Of a stretch of DNA of 64,000 nt, positions 1-7,836 are shown in pieces; position 1 is the first letter of the stretch; every line of letters begins with the position of its first letter. The position numbers and the translations under genes are program-made. Origin of the DNA: Thioclava pacifica DSM 10166 (lineage in GTDB: Bacteria > Pseudomonadota > Alphaproteobacteria > Rhodobacterales > Rhodobacteraceae). Location: contig NZ_AUND01000023.1 of NCBI RefSeq assembly GCF_000714535.1, positions 1 through 64,000 on the forward strand, given 5' to 3'. The notes below the pieces were generated by a model that made no database searches, was not told the DNA's origin, and saw only the letters and a program-made list of their open reading frames with translations.

Positions 1-395
1 TCCCGCAACCAAAATACAAAAAATACCCACAAACAAGTCGCCTCGCTAAAAGCGGGGCGTTATGCGTTCCGGATGACGACGTGGGTGCAGGGCCGAAGCG
101 TTATGAGGGCACATGGTCACCACACCACGAGGCCCCGAAATCGCTTTGAAGCGTAGCCCGAAGCTGTCAGTTTTTACCCAATTCACGCAAGCTTTAGGCC
201 GACCGACGCAAATGGCGTTCCAGCGACCTTGCACATCTGGGCGAGACACGCGCGCGCCGACATGTGTTCCGCTGTTTCTCGCTGAATTTTCTCAGGAACC
301 GATGCTGTAAGCCGCGATCGCAAAGGGCATTTTTTTCAGCAGTTTCATCAGCCCTTTGATGCGGATCAAAGCGGATTGGCAATGAATATGCGCCT
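1..395. other. Left edge, no supported gene
   Basis: This stretch is longer than 300 bases and has no gene I can support. The first 35 bases are A-rich and unlike the rest of the window. Short open frames exist on both strands (65-80 codons), but they overlap one another, lack ribosome binding sites and match no family I recognise. The region just before arsR should hold its promoter. It could be a remnant of an inserted element, but no terminal repeats or transposase motifs are visible. Confidence 0.4.
39..59. terminator. Possible hairpin terminator
   Basis: CGCCTCGC and GCGGGGCG form an 8-bp stem with one T-G wobble around the loop TAAAA. A-rich sequence on the left would read as a broken U-tract on the minus strand. 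Whether it terminates anything is unknown, because no adjacent gene is evident. Confidence 0.25.
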
Positions 396-406
396 ATGCG
401 CATATT
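385..406. promoter_or_regulatory. Probable ArsR operator palindrome
   Basis: AATATGCGC and GCGCATATT are a perfect 9-bp inverted repeat separated by CTAT. It lies at the start of the arsR-type gene and overlaps the first possible ATG at 396. ArsR/SmtB repressors normally bind imperfect 12-2-12 style palindromes at their own promoters, so autoregulation by the next gene is the simplest reading. The overlap with ATG 396 slightly favours translation from the next ATG at 435. Confidence 0.6.
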
Positions 407-725
407 GGAAGCGCAAGAACCAAAGTGGCGTCGCATGTTGTTGTCTGTTCTCTCCGCTCTGGCCGAGCCGACTCGTCTCGAGGCGATGCGGTTGCTCCGC
501 GATGGGAATGAGCATTGCGTTTGCGAACTGATGGAACGGATCGGCGCTACGCAGAGTCGGATGTCGCGTCATATGCGCGTCCTCAAGGACGCTGGTCTGG
601 TCATCGACCGACGTGACCGGCAATGGGTGCGTTATCGTCTCAATCCGACGATGCCTGCGGAAATCGCGCTGGTTCTGGAGGCGATCGTCCGGGTTGGCTC
701 CGCTAACGACAGGAGTGCAGCATGA
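396..725 (+). CDS. arsR: ArsR/SmtB-family metalloid- or redox-responsive repressor
   Basis: A winged-helix repressor of 109 residues (96 from the alternative ATG at 435). The recognition region reads CELMERIGATQSRMSRHM, and the wing carries RRDRQWVRYRL, both typical of ArsR. Residues C41 and C43 form the Cys-Val-Cys pair of type I ArsR proteins, which bind As(III) through CVCDLC. The third cysteine is Met here, so the ligand set is incomplete or the inducer differs. Neither ATG has a good ribosome site; the longer form is given. The stop overlaps the permease start by 4 bases (ATGA), so the pair is translationally coupled. Family assignment is sure, the effector is not. Confidence 0.88.
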   Translation: MRILEAQEPKWRRMLLSVLSALAEPTRLEAMRLLRDGNEHCVCELMERIGATQSRMSRHMRVLKDAGLVIDRRDRQWVRYRLNPTMPAEIALVLEAIVRVGSANDRSAA

Positions 726-1786
726 GCACGGAAATGACGGGGCATCCGCAAGCTCCTCTGCGTCGGGATTGGCTTTGGCATGTTGGCGTTGCCGGGTTCG
801 TCGCGTCGTGGTGGTGGCTCTATCATCAGCTCATCAAGATCTCGGATTGGCTCACCTCTCTCGTGCCGGTCGACCGCCACAGCCATGCGGGCGAGGCGAT
901 CGCCTTCTTTCTCTATGATGTGCCGAAGGTCATGATGTTGCTGACGCTCATCGTTTTCGCGATGGGCGTGGTACGCAGTTTCTTCTCCCCCGAGAAGACC
1001 CGCGCCCTGCTCTCTGGCAAGCGCGAGGGGGTGGGCAACATCCTGTCGGCGGGTCTCGGTGTTCTGACGCCGTTCTGTTCCTGCTCGGCTGTCCCCCTGT
1101 TTATCGGGTTCATCTCCGCGGGCGTCCCTCTCGGGGTAACGTTCTCCTTCCTGATCGCCGCGCCGATGGTGAACGAGGTGGCGCTGGTGCTTCTCTTCGG
1201 ATTGGTGGGCTGGCAGGTGGCGATGACTTACCTGGTCTTCGGGCTCGGCATCGCGATCTCGGCAGGTTTCGTGATCGGGAAGTTGCGGCTCGAGGGCTGG
1301 CTGCAGGACTGGGTGCGCGACATTCATTCCGGTGCACAGGTTCCCGAGGGGCTTGAGGAAGATCGTCTGAGCATGGTCGACCGCTATCGGCTCGGCATTC
1401 AGGCCGTGCGCGAAATCTTCGCAAAGGTCTGGATCTGGATCGTTCTTGGGATCGCGATGGGCGCCTTGATCCATGGTTACGTTCCTGAAGACCTGATGGT
1501 GCGGATCATGGGGGCTGATGCCTGGTGGTCTGTTCCGGCCGCGGTGCTTATGGGGATCCCGATGTACACCAATGCGGCGGGCGTCATCCCGATCGTCGAG
1601 GCGCTTCTTGGCAAGGGCGCGGCACTCGGAACGGTGCTTGCCTTCATGATGAGCGTCATCGCACTCAGTCTCCCCGAGATGATCATCCTCAAGCAGGTTC
1701 TGACGCTGCGCCTGATCGCCGTATTTATCGGCGTGGTCGCGAGCGGCATTCTCGCTGTGGGCTACTTGTTCAACCTTCTCTTCTGA
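722..1786 (+). CDS. ArsP/DUF318-type permease
   Basis: A 354-residue polytopic inner-membrane protein with about eight hydrophobic segments and a charged cytoplasmic loop near residues 190-225. The motif LTPFCSCSAVPLFIGF (C119 and C121) is the hallmark of the DUF318/ArsP permease family. Characterised ArsP members export trivalent organoarsenicals, but most members have no proven substrate. GGAG lies 8 bases before the ATG, and the start overlaps the arsR stop. Being second in an arsR operon and followed by a CxxC thioredoxin-like protein, it probably moves a thiol-reactive metalloid or a sulfur compound; that is inference. Confidence 0.82.
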   Translation: MSTEMTGHPQAPLRRDWLWHVGVAGFVASWWWLYHQLIKISDWLTSLVPVDRHSHAGEAIAFFLYDVPKVMMLLTLIVFAMGVVRSFFSPEKTRALLSGKREGVGNILSAGLGVLTPFCSCSAVPLFIGFISAGVPLGVTFSFLIAAPMVNEVALVLLFGLVGWQVAMTYLVFGLGIAISAGFVIGKLRLEGWLQDWVRDIHSGAQVPEGLEEDRLSMVDRYRLGIQAVREIFAKVWIWIVLGIAMGALIHGYVPEDLMVRIMGADAWWSVPAAVLMGIPMYTNAAGVIPIVEALLGKGAALGTVLAFMMSVIALSLPEMIILKQVLTLRLIAVFIGVVASGILAVGYLFNLLF

Positions 1787-1798
1787 AAGGAACGCGAC

Positions 1799-2035
1799 AT
1801 GAAAACCGTCAAAGTCTATGGTCCGGGCTGCAAGCGTTGCGAAACGACCGCCGAGATGGTGAAGCAGGCGGCCGCGACGCTGGGTATCGAGGTCGAGGTC
1901 GAAAAGGTTTCCGATCCGAAAGCGATCGCGCTTGCAGGCGTGATGTCGACGCCGGGAATTTCTGTCGACGGCAAGCTTGTGCATGCGGGGGGGGTGCCCG
2001 ATCCCGACCGGCTCGCGGGCTGGCTGAATGCGTGA
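1799..2035 (+). CDS. Small thioredoxin-like redox-active disulfide protein
   Basis: A 78-residue glutaredoxin/thioredoxin-fold domain of the archaeal MTH895 type. The active-site CKRC lies at C11-C14 directly after the first beta strand, and the cis-proline motif STPGI follows near residue 52. There is no signal peptide, so it is cytoplasmic. AAAGGA precedes the ATG, 12 bases after the permease stop. ArsR, DUF318 permease and this small protein form a recurrent three-gene set in bacteria. It may keep a substrate or the permease cysteines reduced, although no partner has been shown. Family confidence is high, role unknown. Confidence 0.82.
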   Translation: MKTVKVYGPGCKRCETTAEMVKQAAATLGIEVEVEKVSDPKAIALAGVMSTPGISVDGKLVHAGGVPDPDRLAGWLNA

Positions 2036-2196
2036 AGCCTGTGGCGGGACGCGCGACGGCGCTACCGCCGGATATCTCGGGCGCAACTTGCCAAGCCCCG
2101 CTGCATGGTCGAGACTCCGGCCTCGATATGACTGGCCGTTGCGCCATTTGCGCGCTGCCCGACCCTGAGCCGGCCGAAAAGAGGGAGTTGAGATGA
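2032..2196 (+). CDS. Possible 54-residue micro-ORF
   Basis: A GTG-initiated frame starts in the GTGA overlapping the stop of the thioredoxin-like gene and ends in the ATGA overlapping the start of ytoQ. It fills the 157-base gap exactly, with both ends in the 4-base coupling pattern. The product has a C-A-I-C pair near its C-terminus and an acidic/basic tail. An internal ATG at 2128 would give only 22 residues. Third-position GC looks lower than in the neighbours, and there is no ribosome site for the GTG other than termination-reinitiation. It may be chance or a decaying gene. Confidence 0.28.
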   Translation: MKPVAGRATALPPDISGATCQAPLHGRDSGLDMTGRCAICALPDPEPAEKRELR

Positions 2197-2636
2197 GACT
2201 GAGCGTTTACTTGGCAGGCGAGATTCACACCGACTGGCGCGATGCCGTGATCGCGGCATGCGAGGGGCTTGAGATCGACTGGTCCGGTCCGGTCACCGAT
2301 CATGCGGCCTCGGATGATTGCGGGGTCGAGATTTTCGGCGCCGAGGAAGACAAGTTCTGGCACGACCGCAAGGGGGCCTCGCTCAACGCGATCCGCATTC
2401 GTACCGGGATCGAGCGCTGCGACGTGCTCGTCGTTTGCTTCGGCGAGAAATACAAGCAATGGAACGCGGCGTTTGATGCGGGATATGCAGCGGCATTGGG
2501 CAAGTCGATCATCGTATTGCAGCCGCCCGAGCATGACCACGCGCTCAAGGAGGTGGACGCGGCAGCCAGCGCGGTGGCCCGTACCCCCGAACAGGTCGCG
2601 CGGGCATTGCGGTACGTGACCACGGCGAAACTCTGA
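2193..2636 (+). CDS. ytoQ: YtoQ family protein
   Basis: A 147-residue cytoplasmic protein matching the YtoQ family, related to nucleoside 2-deoxyribosyltransferases. Recognisable parts are the N-terminal LSVYLAGEIHTDWR, a central DVLVVCFGEKYKQWN and the helix AAFDAGYAAALGKSIIVLQ. GAGGGAG gives a strong ribosome site 5 bases before the ATG. It ends the arsR-type operon, which is not a standard context for ytoQ known to me. YtoQ proteins have no established reaction. It is followed by a hairpin and a convergent operon. Confidence 0.8.
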   Translation: MRLSVYLAGEIHTDWRDAVIAACEGLEIDWSGPVTDHAASDDCGVEIFGAEEDKFWHDRKGASLNAIRIRTGIERCDVLVVCFGEKYKQWNAAFDAGYAAALGKSIIVLQPPEHDHALKEVDAAASAVARTPEQVARALRYVTTAKL

Positions 2637-2672
2637 GCGGGGCAGGCGCCTCCTGGAGCCGGACACAGAAAA

Positions 2673-2700
2673 ACGGCCGGGCCCTCGCGGGTCCGGCCGT
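2673..2700 (-). terminator. Rho-independent terminator of the sugar ABC operon
   Basis: ACGGCCGGGCC (2673-2683) pairs with GGTCCGGCCGT (2690-2700) in an 11-bp stem with one G-U. Read on the minus strand it is followed by TTTTTCTG, a proper U-tract, so it ends the minus-strand ABC operon just after the ATPase stop. There is no U-tract on the plus strand, although it may still stop ytoQ transcription. Confidence 0.8.
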
Positions 2701-2718
2701 CTCACGTCTCGAGTGCGT

Positions 2719-3810
2719 TCAGATGCGTTGACCGGAGGTCGGCTCGAAGAAGGTGACCTTCTCGAGATCGAACTCGAGATCGAGCATCTCGCCCGGATGG
2801 GCGACGGTCTCGGCGTGTAGCCGCGCGGTGATCATCTTGCCGCCCATATGGGTCGTCACGAAGGTATCCGCGCCCGCAGGCTCGACCATGTCCACCCGGA
2901 TCGCGGCGCGCTGAACGGTGTCGCCCGACCGATAGCCAGCTTCGGCGAGATCCTCGGGACGCACACCTACCACCACGTCGCCCGGGAGATCCTTGCGCGG
3001 CACATCGAGGAAGATCGGCTCGAGCCCCTCGCGGTCGATCTCGAGCTTGGTGCCGTTGCCTTCGCTATGCGCGCGCGCCGGGATCAGGTTCATCGGCGGG
3101 CTGCCCATGAAATCCGCGACGAAGGTATTCGCGGGGTGATTGTAGATTTCCGACGGCGTGCCGATCTGCTGGATCACGCCCCCTTTCATCACCACGATCT
3201 TCGTTGCCAGCGTCATCGCCTCGATCTGGTCATGCGTCACATAAACCATAGAGGCGCCAAGCCGATGATGGAGCTTCTTGATCTCGGAGCGCATCTCGAC
3301 GCGCAGTTTGGCGTCGAGGTTCGAGAGCGGTTCATCGAACAGGAACAGCGCCGGATCGCGGACCAGCGCACGGCCCATCGCAACCCGCTGGCGCTGCCCG
3401 CCCGAGAGTTGGCCGGGACGACGCTTGAGGAGCTGCTCGATTTGCAACTGCTTGGCGACAGCAGCCAACTTGCGATCCTGCTCTTCTTGCGAAATGCCGC
3501 GCACCTTCATCCCGAAGGTGATGTTCTTCGCCACCGACATCGTCGGGTAGAGCGCGTAGGACTGAAACACCATCGCGATGTCGCGATCCTTGGGGCTGAC
3601 ATGGGTCATGTCACGCCCGTCGATCTCGATGCTGCCCGAGGTGATTTCCTCAAGCCCCGCGATGCAGTTCAGCAGGGTCGATTTCCCGCAGCCCGAAGGG
3701 CCGACCAGAACGAGGAAATCGCCCTTTTCAATGGTGACGTTGATGTCCTTCAGGATCTCGGTCGAACCGTAGTTCTTGTAGAGATGCTTGATGTCGAGAA
3801 TGGGTGCCAT
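2719..3810 (-). CDS. Sugar ABC transporter ATPase (MalK/UgpC/GtsD type)
   Basis: A 363-residue ATPase that powers the sugar importer encoded upstream. Walker A GPSGCGKS is at 37-44, the Q-loop is VFQSYALYP, the signature LSGGQRQRV lies near 134-142, and Walker B LFLFDEPLSNLD follows. The C-terminal third (from about 240) is the TOBE/MalK regulatory domain carrying GVRPEDL. Length and domain order are normal for carbohydrate-importer ATPases. It is the last gene of the operon, 4 bases after the second permease, and is followed by a terminator. Confidence 0.93.
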   Translation of the reverse strand: MAPILDIKHLYKNYGSTEILKDINVTIEKGDFLVLVGPSGCGKSTLLNCIAGLEEITSGSIEIDGRDMTHVSPKDRDIAMVFQSYALYPTMSVAKNITFGMKVRGISQEEQDRKLAAVAKQLQIEQLLKRRPGQLSGGQRQRVAMGRALVRDPALFLFDEPLSNLDAKLRVEMRSEIKKLHHRLGASMVYVTHDQIEAMTLATKIVVMKGGVIQQIGTPSEIYNHPANTFVADFMGSPPMNLIPARAHSEGNGTKLEIDREGLEPIFLDVPRKDLPGDVVVGVRPEDLAEAGYRSGDTVQRAAIRVDMVEPAGADTFVTTHMGGKMITARLHAETVAHPGEMLDLEFDLEKVTFFEPTSGQRI

Positions 3811-3814
3811 GAGA

Positions 3815-4723
3815 TCAGCCTTTCACGGAACCGGCGGTCAGCCCGCGGATGAAGTATTTCCCGGCGACGATGTAGACGAAGAGCGTCGGCAGGCCCGCGA
3901 TGATCGCGGCGGCCATGTCGACGTTGTATTCCTTCACGCCGGTGGTCGAGTTGACGATGTTGTTGAGCGCGACGGTGATCGGTTGCGATCCGGCCGAGCT
4001 GAACGAGACACCGAAGAGGAAGTCGTTCCAGATCTGGGTGAATTGCCAGATGATCGTGACCACCGCGATCGGCAGCGAGAGCGGCAGGAAGATCGACCAG
4101 AAGATGCGGAAGAAGCCCGCCCCGTCGATCTTGGCTGCGCGCACCAGCTCATGCGGGATCGTCACATAGTAGTTGCGGAAGAACAGCGTGGTGAAGCCGA
4201 GACCGTAGATCGTGTGCACGAAGATCAGTCCCGGGATGGTCCCCGCAAGTCCGAAGATTCCCAGCATTCGCGCCATCGGCAGCAGCACCACCTGGAAGGG
4301 GATGAAGCAGCCAAAGAGAAGGAAGGCAAAGAACAGGTTCGCGCCGCGGAACCGCCATTGCGCGAAGATGTAGCCGTTCAGGGCGCCGATCAGCGTCGAG
4401 AGAAGCACGCCCGGCACCGCCATCATCACCGAGTTCCAGAAGAAGGGACGCAGCCCCTCGCACTGGATACCGGTGCAGGCGCCGCTCCAGGCCTTGCCCC
4501 AGGCGTCGAAGGTCACCTCGCGTGGAAGCGCGACGAGGCTCCCGGTGCGGATCTCCTCGAGCGATTTGAGCGAGGTGGTCAGCATCACGAACAGCGGCAG
4601 CAGGTAATAGAGCGCGAAGAGGCACAGCAGCGCATAGAGCCCCCAGCGTAGCAGGCGGCGGCCGATCAGCGCGCCGGCCGACCGTGGCTCTCGCCCGGTT
4701 TGGGTCAGGGTCGCGTCAGTCAT
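3815..4723 (-). CDS. Sugar ABC permease, MalG type
   Basis: A 302-residue inner-membrane permease of the CUT1 carbohydrate class. It has a cytoplasmic N-terminus, six predicted membrane helices and, in the last third, the EAA loop HELVRAAKIDGAGFFRIFWSI, which couples to the ATPase. The C-terminus KYFIRGLTAGSVKG is the standard MalG-type ending. A periplasmic loop with two cysteines (CTGIQC) near residues 73-80 could form a disulfide. It overlaps the preceding permease by 8 bases. Confidence 0.92.
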   Translation of the reverse strand: MTDATLTQTGREPRSAGALIGRRLLRWGLYALLCLFALYYLLPLFVMLTTSLKSLEEIRTGSLVALPREVTFDAWGKAWSGACTGIQCEGLRPFFWNSVMMAVPGVLLSTLIGALNGYIFAQWRFRGANLFFAFLLFGCFIPFQVVLLPMARMLGIFGLAGTIPGLIFVHTIYGLGFTTLFFRNYYVTIPHELVRAAKIDGAGFFRIFWSIFLPLSLPIAVVTIIWQFTQIWNDFLFGVSFSSAGSQPITVALNNIVNSTTGVKEYNVDMAAAIIAGLPTLFVYIVAGKYFIRGLTAGSVKG

Positions 4724-5588
4724 TCTTCGCCCTCAATTCGGAATAGAGATAGGGAACCACGATCGTGAAGACGACGAGCATCATGATCATCGCCGAGGAG
4801 GCCGCCTGGCCGAGATCCCCGCGCGAGAACGCCATCGCATACATGTAGGTCGCGGGCAGGTCGGTCGCGTAGCCGGGGCCACCGCCGGTCAGCGCGATAA
4901 CGAGGTCGAAGCTCTTGATCGCGAGATGGGCGAGCACGATGAAGGCCGACAGGAAGATCGGTGCCATCGAGGGTATGATGATCGCGGTATAGACGCGCCA
5001 GGTCGGGATGCCGTCCACTTGCGCGGCCTTGATGATCTCGCCATCGACCGAGCGCAGTCCAGCGAGAAACAGCGCCATCACGAAGCCCGAGGCTTGCCAG
5101 ACCGCCGCCATAACGATCGCATAGAGCGCCATCTCGGGATTGATCAGCCAGTCGAAGGTGAAGTTCTCGAAGCCCCAGCCCTGCACCATCGCCTGGATGC
5201 CGAGTCCGGGGTTCAGGATCCACTTCCAGGCGGTGCCGGTGACGATCATCGAGAGCGCCATCGGGTAGAGATAGATCGTGCGCAGCGCACCCTCGATGCG
5301 GATCTTCTGATCGAGGAAGATCGCCAGCATCAGCCCGAGGATCATCGAGATGCCGATGAAGAGCGCGCCGAAGATGAAGAGGTTGGTAAGTGCCGTGTCC
5401 CAGCGGGGGCTGGCGAACAGCCGCTCATATTGGATCAGCCCGTCGATTTCATAGCGCGGCATCAGCTTGGAACGCGTCAGCGAGACCCAGGCCGTCCAGG
5501 CGATGAAACCGTAGACGAAGAGCAGCACGGCCACGAAGGTCGGCGCCAATACGATCTTTGGGACATGGCGGGAAAGCCAGTCGGTCAT
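4716..5588 (-). CDS. Sugar ABC permease, MalF type
   Basis: A 290-residue CUT1 permease with six hydrophobic segments and an EAA loop (DGEIIKAAQVDGIPTWRVY) near residues 185-203. It is short, without the extra helices and large periplasmic loop of enterobacterial MalF, as in the Pseudomonas glucose transporter GtsB. It lies 72 bases after the binding-protein gene and overlaps its partner permease, so the two should be translated together as the heterodimeric channel. Confidence 0.92.
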   Translation of the reverse strand: MTDWLSRHVPKIVLAPTFVAVLLFVYGFIAWTAWVSLTRSKLMPRYEIDGLIQYERLFASPRWDTALTNLFIFGALFIGISMILGLMLAIFLDQKIRIEGALRTIYLYPMALSMIVTGTAWKWILNPGLGIQAMVQGWGFENFTFDWLINPEMALYAIVMAAVWQASGFVMALFLAGLRSVDGEIIKAAQVDGIPTWRVYTAIIIPSMAPIFLSAFIVLAHLAIKSFDLVIALTGGGPGYATDLPATYMYAMAFSRGDLGQAASSAMIMMLVVFTIVVPYLYSELRAKND

Positions 5589-5660
5589 GGGATTTGTCCT
5601 AGATGGGGTCCGCCCGGCCCTGCGGGTGCAGAGACCGGGCGGAAGGGTGTAATCAGGCGA

Positions 5661-6908
5661 TTACATCGAGTTGGCGACGGCGGTGGCCAGCTGCTGGACA
5701 GCTTCCTCCGACGACATGTCCGAGTTGAAATGCGCGGTTACGACATCGGTGATCGCACCGGCCTGAGCGCCACGCAGCGCCATGCCATGGGCGTAAGACG
5801 GCATCAGAGAGCCATTCTCGCCATCGGCCTTCATGTCGGCAGCCGACATCTTCGCGCAATCGTCGAACTTGTCGAGCGACACGTCGGTACGCACCGGGAT
5901 CGAGCCCTTGTTCAGGTTGAAGGTCTCCTGGAAGGAGGGACCGACGATCAGCTCGGCCAGGATCTTCTGGCCTTCCTGCTTGCCGGCGCCATCGACCTTG
6001 AACATCGCGAAGCTGTCCACGTTATAGAGGAAGCCCGCATCGCCCGGGGTCGGCGCGCAGACGAAATCGGTGCCCGGGGTTTTGCCTGCGGCGAGGAATT
6101 CGCCCTTCGCCCAGTCGCCCATGATCTGGAAGGCGGCCTCGCCATTCATCACCATCGCGGTCGCGAGGTTCCAGTCACGGCCCGAGAAGTTGTCATCGAC
6201 ATAGCCGCGCAGCGTGCGCATCTCGTCGAAGACCGCTTTCATCGTGTCCGATTTCAGCGCGTCCTGATCGAGCTCGACCAGCGCCTTGTGGTAGAATTCC
6301 GGCCCGCCGAGGCCGAGCACGACGGTCTCGAACACGGTCGCGTCCTGCCAGGCCTGACCGCCGTGCGCGAGCGGCGTGATGCCGGCGGCTTTCAGCTTCT
6401 CGGCCGCGGCGTTGAACTCGTCCCAGGTCTTCGGCATCTCGATGCCATTGGCGTCGAGGATAGCCTTGTTCGCCCAGACCCAGTTTACGCGGTGCACGTT
6501 GACGGGCGCCGCACACCAATGGCCGTCGCATTTCATGTGATCGGCGATGCGCGCGGGCAGAACATCGGCCCAATGCTGCTCCTCGGCGACATCCGAGATG
6601 TCGGCGAGAACGCCTTCTTCATACCATTCCTGAATCGCGGGGCCCTTGAGCTGAACCGCGGTCGGGGCGTTGCCCGACAGAACGCGGGCGCGCAGGGCGC
6701 TCATCGCGGCGTCGCCGCCGCCCCCGGCGACCGGCATGTCGGTCCAGGTGCCGCCGCGCTGGGCGAATTCCTGCTGGAGCACGGCCACGGCCTTCGCTTC
6801 ACCGCCCGAGGTCCACCAGTGCAGCACCTCCGCCTTCGGTTCGGCGAACGCGCTGCCTGCGGTCAGGGCAAATGCGGACAGGGCTGCAAATGCAGTCATC
6901 TTGGTCAT
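5661..6908 (-). CDS. gtsA: Periplasmic sugar-binding protein, GtsA-like (glucose type)
   Basis: A 415-residue family 1 solute-binding protein. A start at 6908 gives a clean signal peptide ending at GSAFA, with CGGGAGGAAAA as ribosome site. The mature protein begins EPKAEVLHWWTSGGEAKA and continues with VAGGGGDAAM, LKGPAIQEW and PVNVHRVNWVWANK. From memory these blocks correspond to the glucose-binding protein of the Pseudomonas gts system. The gene heads the ABC operon and is divergent from a two-component system, as gts genes are from gltR/gtrS. Glucose or mannose is therefore the likeliest ligand. Confidence 0.88.
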   Translation of the reverse strand: MTKMTAFAALSAFALTAGSAFAEPKAEVLHWWTSGGEAKAVAVLQQEFAQRGGTWTDMPVAGGGGDAAMSALRARVLSGNAPTAVQLKGPAIQEWYEEGVLADISDVAEEQHWADVLPARIADHMKCDGHWCAAPVNVHRVNWVWANKAILDANGIEMPKTWDEFNAAAEKLKAAGITPLAHGGQAWQDATVFETVVLGLGGPEFYHKALVELDQDALKSDTMKAVFDEMRTLRGYVDDNFSGRDWNLATAMVMNGEAAFQIMGDWAKGEFLAAGKTPGTDFVCAPTPGDAGFLYNVDSFAMFKVDGAGKQEGQKILAELIVGPSFQETFNLNKGSIPVRTDVSLDKFDDCAKMSAADMKADGENGSLMPSYAHGMALRGAQAGAITDVVTAHFNSDMSSEEAVQQLATAVANSM

Positions 6909-6948
6909 CGATTTTCCTCCCGATGTCTGCGCCCCCCTCCAGAGGCGC

Positions 6949-7054
6949 GGTAACGTGGACATTCTGCAAAACGATTTTTCGGTCGCAATCCCGTTACCGC
7001 CCGGTCTCTGCGCTGCGGCATGAGATTCTTGTCGGGTTTGTTACAAGCTGTTAC
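6949..7054. promoter_or_regulatory. Divergent promoter region with GTTAC repeats
   Basis: The intergenic region between the binding-protein gene and the response regulator contains TGTTAC at 7039-7044 and again at 7049-7054, exactly 10 bp apart. A further GTTACC lies at 6993-6998, and its complement GGTAAC at 6949-6954. Tandem half-sites one helical turn apart are how OmpR/PhoB-type regulators bind, so these are candidate sites for the adjacent response regulator controlling both operons. No experimental motif is known to me for this protein. Confidence 0.5.
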
Positions 7055-7110
7055 CAATTCCGGGTTTTTCGGCCGCGCCAAACTGGGTCGCGCGCAAGGA
7101 AGGGACAGGA

Positions 7111-7836
7111 ATGACTATTCCCCGGCTCCTGATCGTCGATGACGATTCCGAGATGCGCATGATGATGGTGACCTATTTCCAGCGCCACGGGTTCATCGCG
7201 CATCCCGCCACGAGCGAGGCCGAGATCAACGCTCATCTGGCGGAGAACCGCGTCGATCTGATCCTGCTCGACGTGATGCTCGCCGATGAGAACGGGATCG
7301 AGATCTGCGCGCGGCTGCGCTCGGAGGAAGACGTGCCGATCATCCTCGTCTCGGCGCTCTCTGCCGATCATCAGCGCATGGCAGGCTACGAGGTCGGCGC
7401 CGATGACTACATCGCCAAACCCTTCAATCCCGAATTGCTGATCGCGCGGGTCAAGGCAGTGTTGCGCCGGGTTCGCCGCTCGCCTTCGCTGAGCTATCGC
7501 CGCGCAACGAGCGTCTGGCGTTTCGGCGGCTGGCGTTATGACGGCAAGCGCGACGAGGTGATCGCGCCCGACGGCTATCAGGTGATGCTCTCGAGCCGGG
7601 AGACCGCGCTTCTGAAGGTGCTGCTGGCCAATCCGCATATCCCGCTCACCCGCGAAGAGATCGCCGCCGCGCTGAGCGACCACCCCGAGACCGATGCCGG
7701 TGGGCGGGCGATCGACGTACTGGTGGGGCGGCTGCGCTCGAAGATCGAACGCAACCCGAAAGCGCCGCAGATGCTACGCACCGAGCGCGGCACAGGATAT
7801 GTCTTTGCCTGCGACGTGACGCGCGAGGAGACATGA
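7111..7836 (+). CDS. OmpR-family response regulator of the sugar transporter
   Basis: A 241-residue two-domain regulator. The receiver domain (1-120) carries the acidic pocket D10-D12, phospho-acceptor D54 in LILLDVML, and K103 in DDYIAKPF. The C-terminal winged-helix domain (about 140-235) ends with the RTERGTGYVF motif. AGGGACAGGA precedes the ATG. Its position next to a GtsA-like transporter suggests a GltR-like role in sugar-responsive control, which is inference from synteny. It overlaps the kinase gene by 4 bases. Confidence 0.9.
   Translation: MTIPRLLIVDDDSEMRMMMVTYFQRHGFIAHPATSEAEINAHLAENRVDLILLDVMLADENGIEICARLRSEEDVPIILVSALSADHQRMAGYEVGADDYIAKPFNPELLIARVKAVLRRVRRSPSLSYRRATSVWRFGGWRYDGKRDEVIAPDGYQVMLSSRETALLKVLLANPHIPLTREEIAAALSDHPETDAGGRAIDVLVGRLRSKIERNPKAPQMLRTERGTGYVFACDVTREET

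Noticed and set aside
113-310. Short plus-strand frame of 65 codons near the left edge
   Set aside because: No ribosome site, overlaps other random frames, and no family resemblance; kept only as part of an unassigned region.
632-2086. Long minus-strand frame opposite the permease and thioredoxin-like genes
   Set aside because: Composition is antisense-like and it has no recognisable domains, whereas the plus-strand genes are coupled and recognisable.
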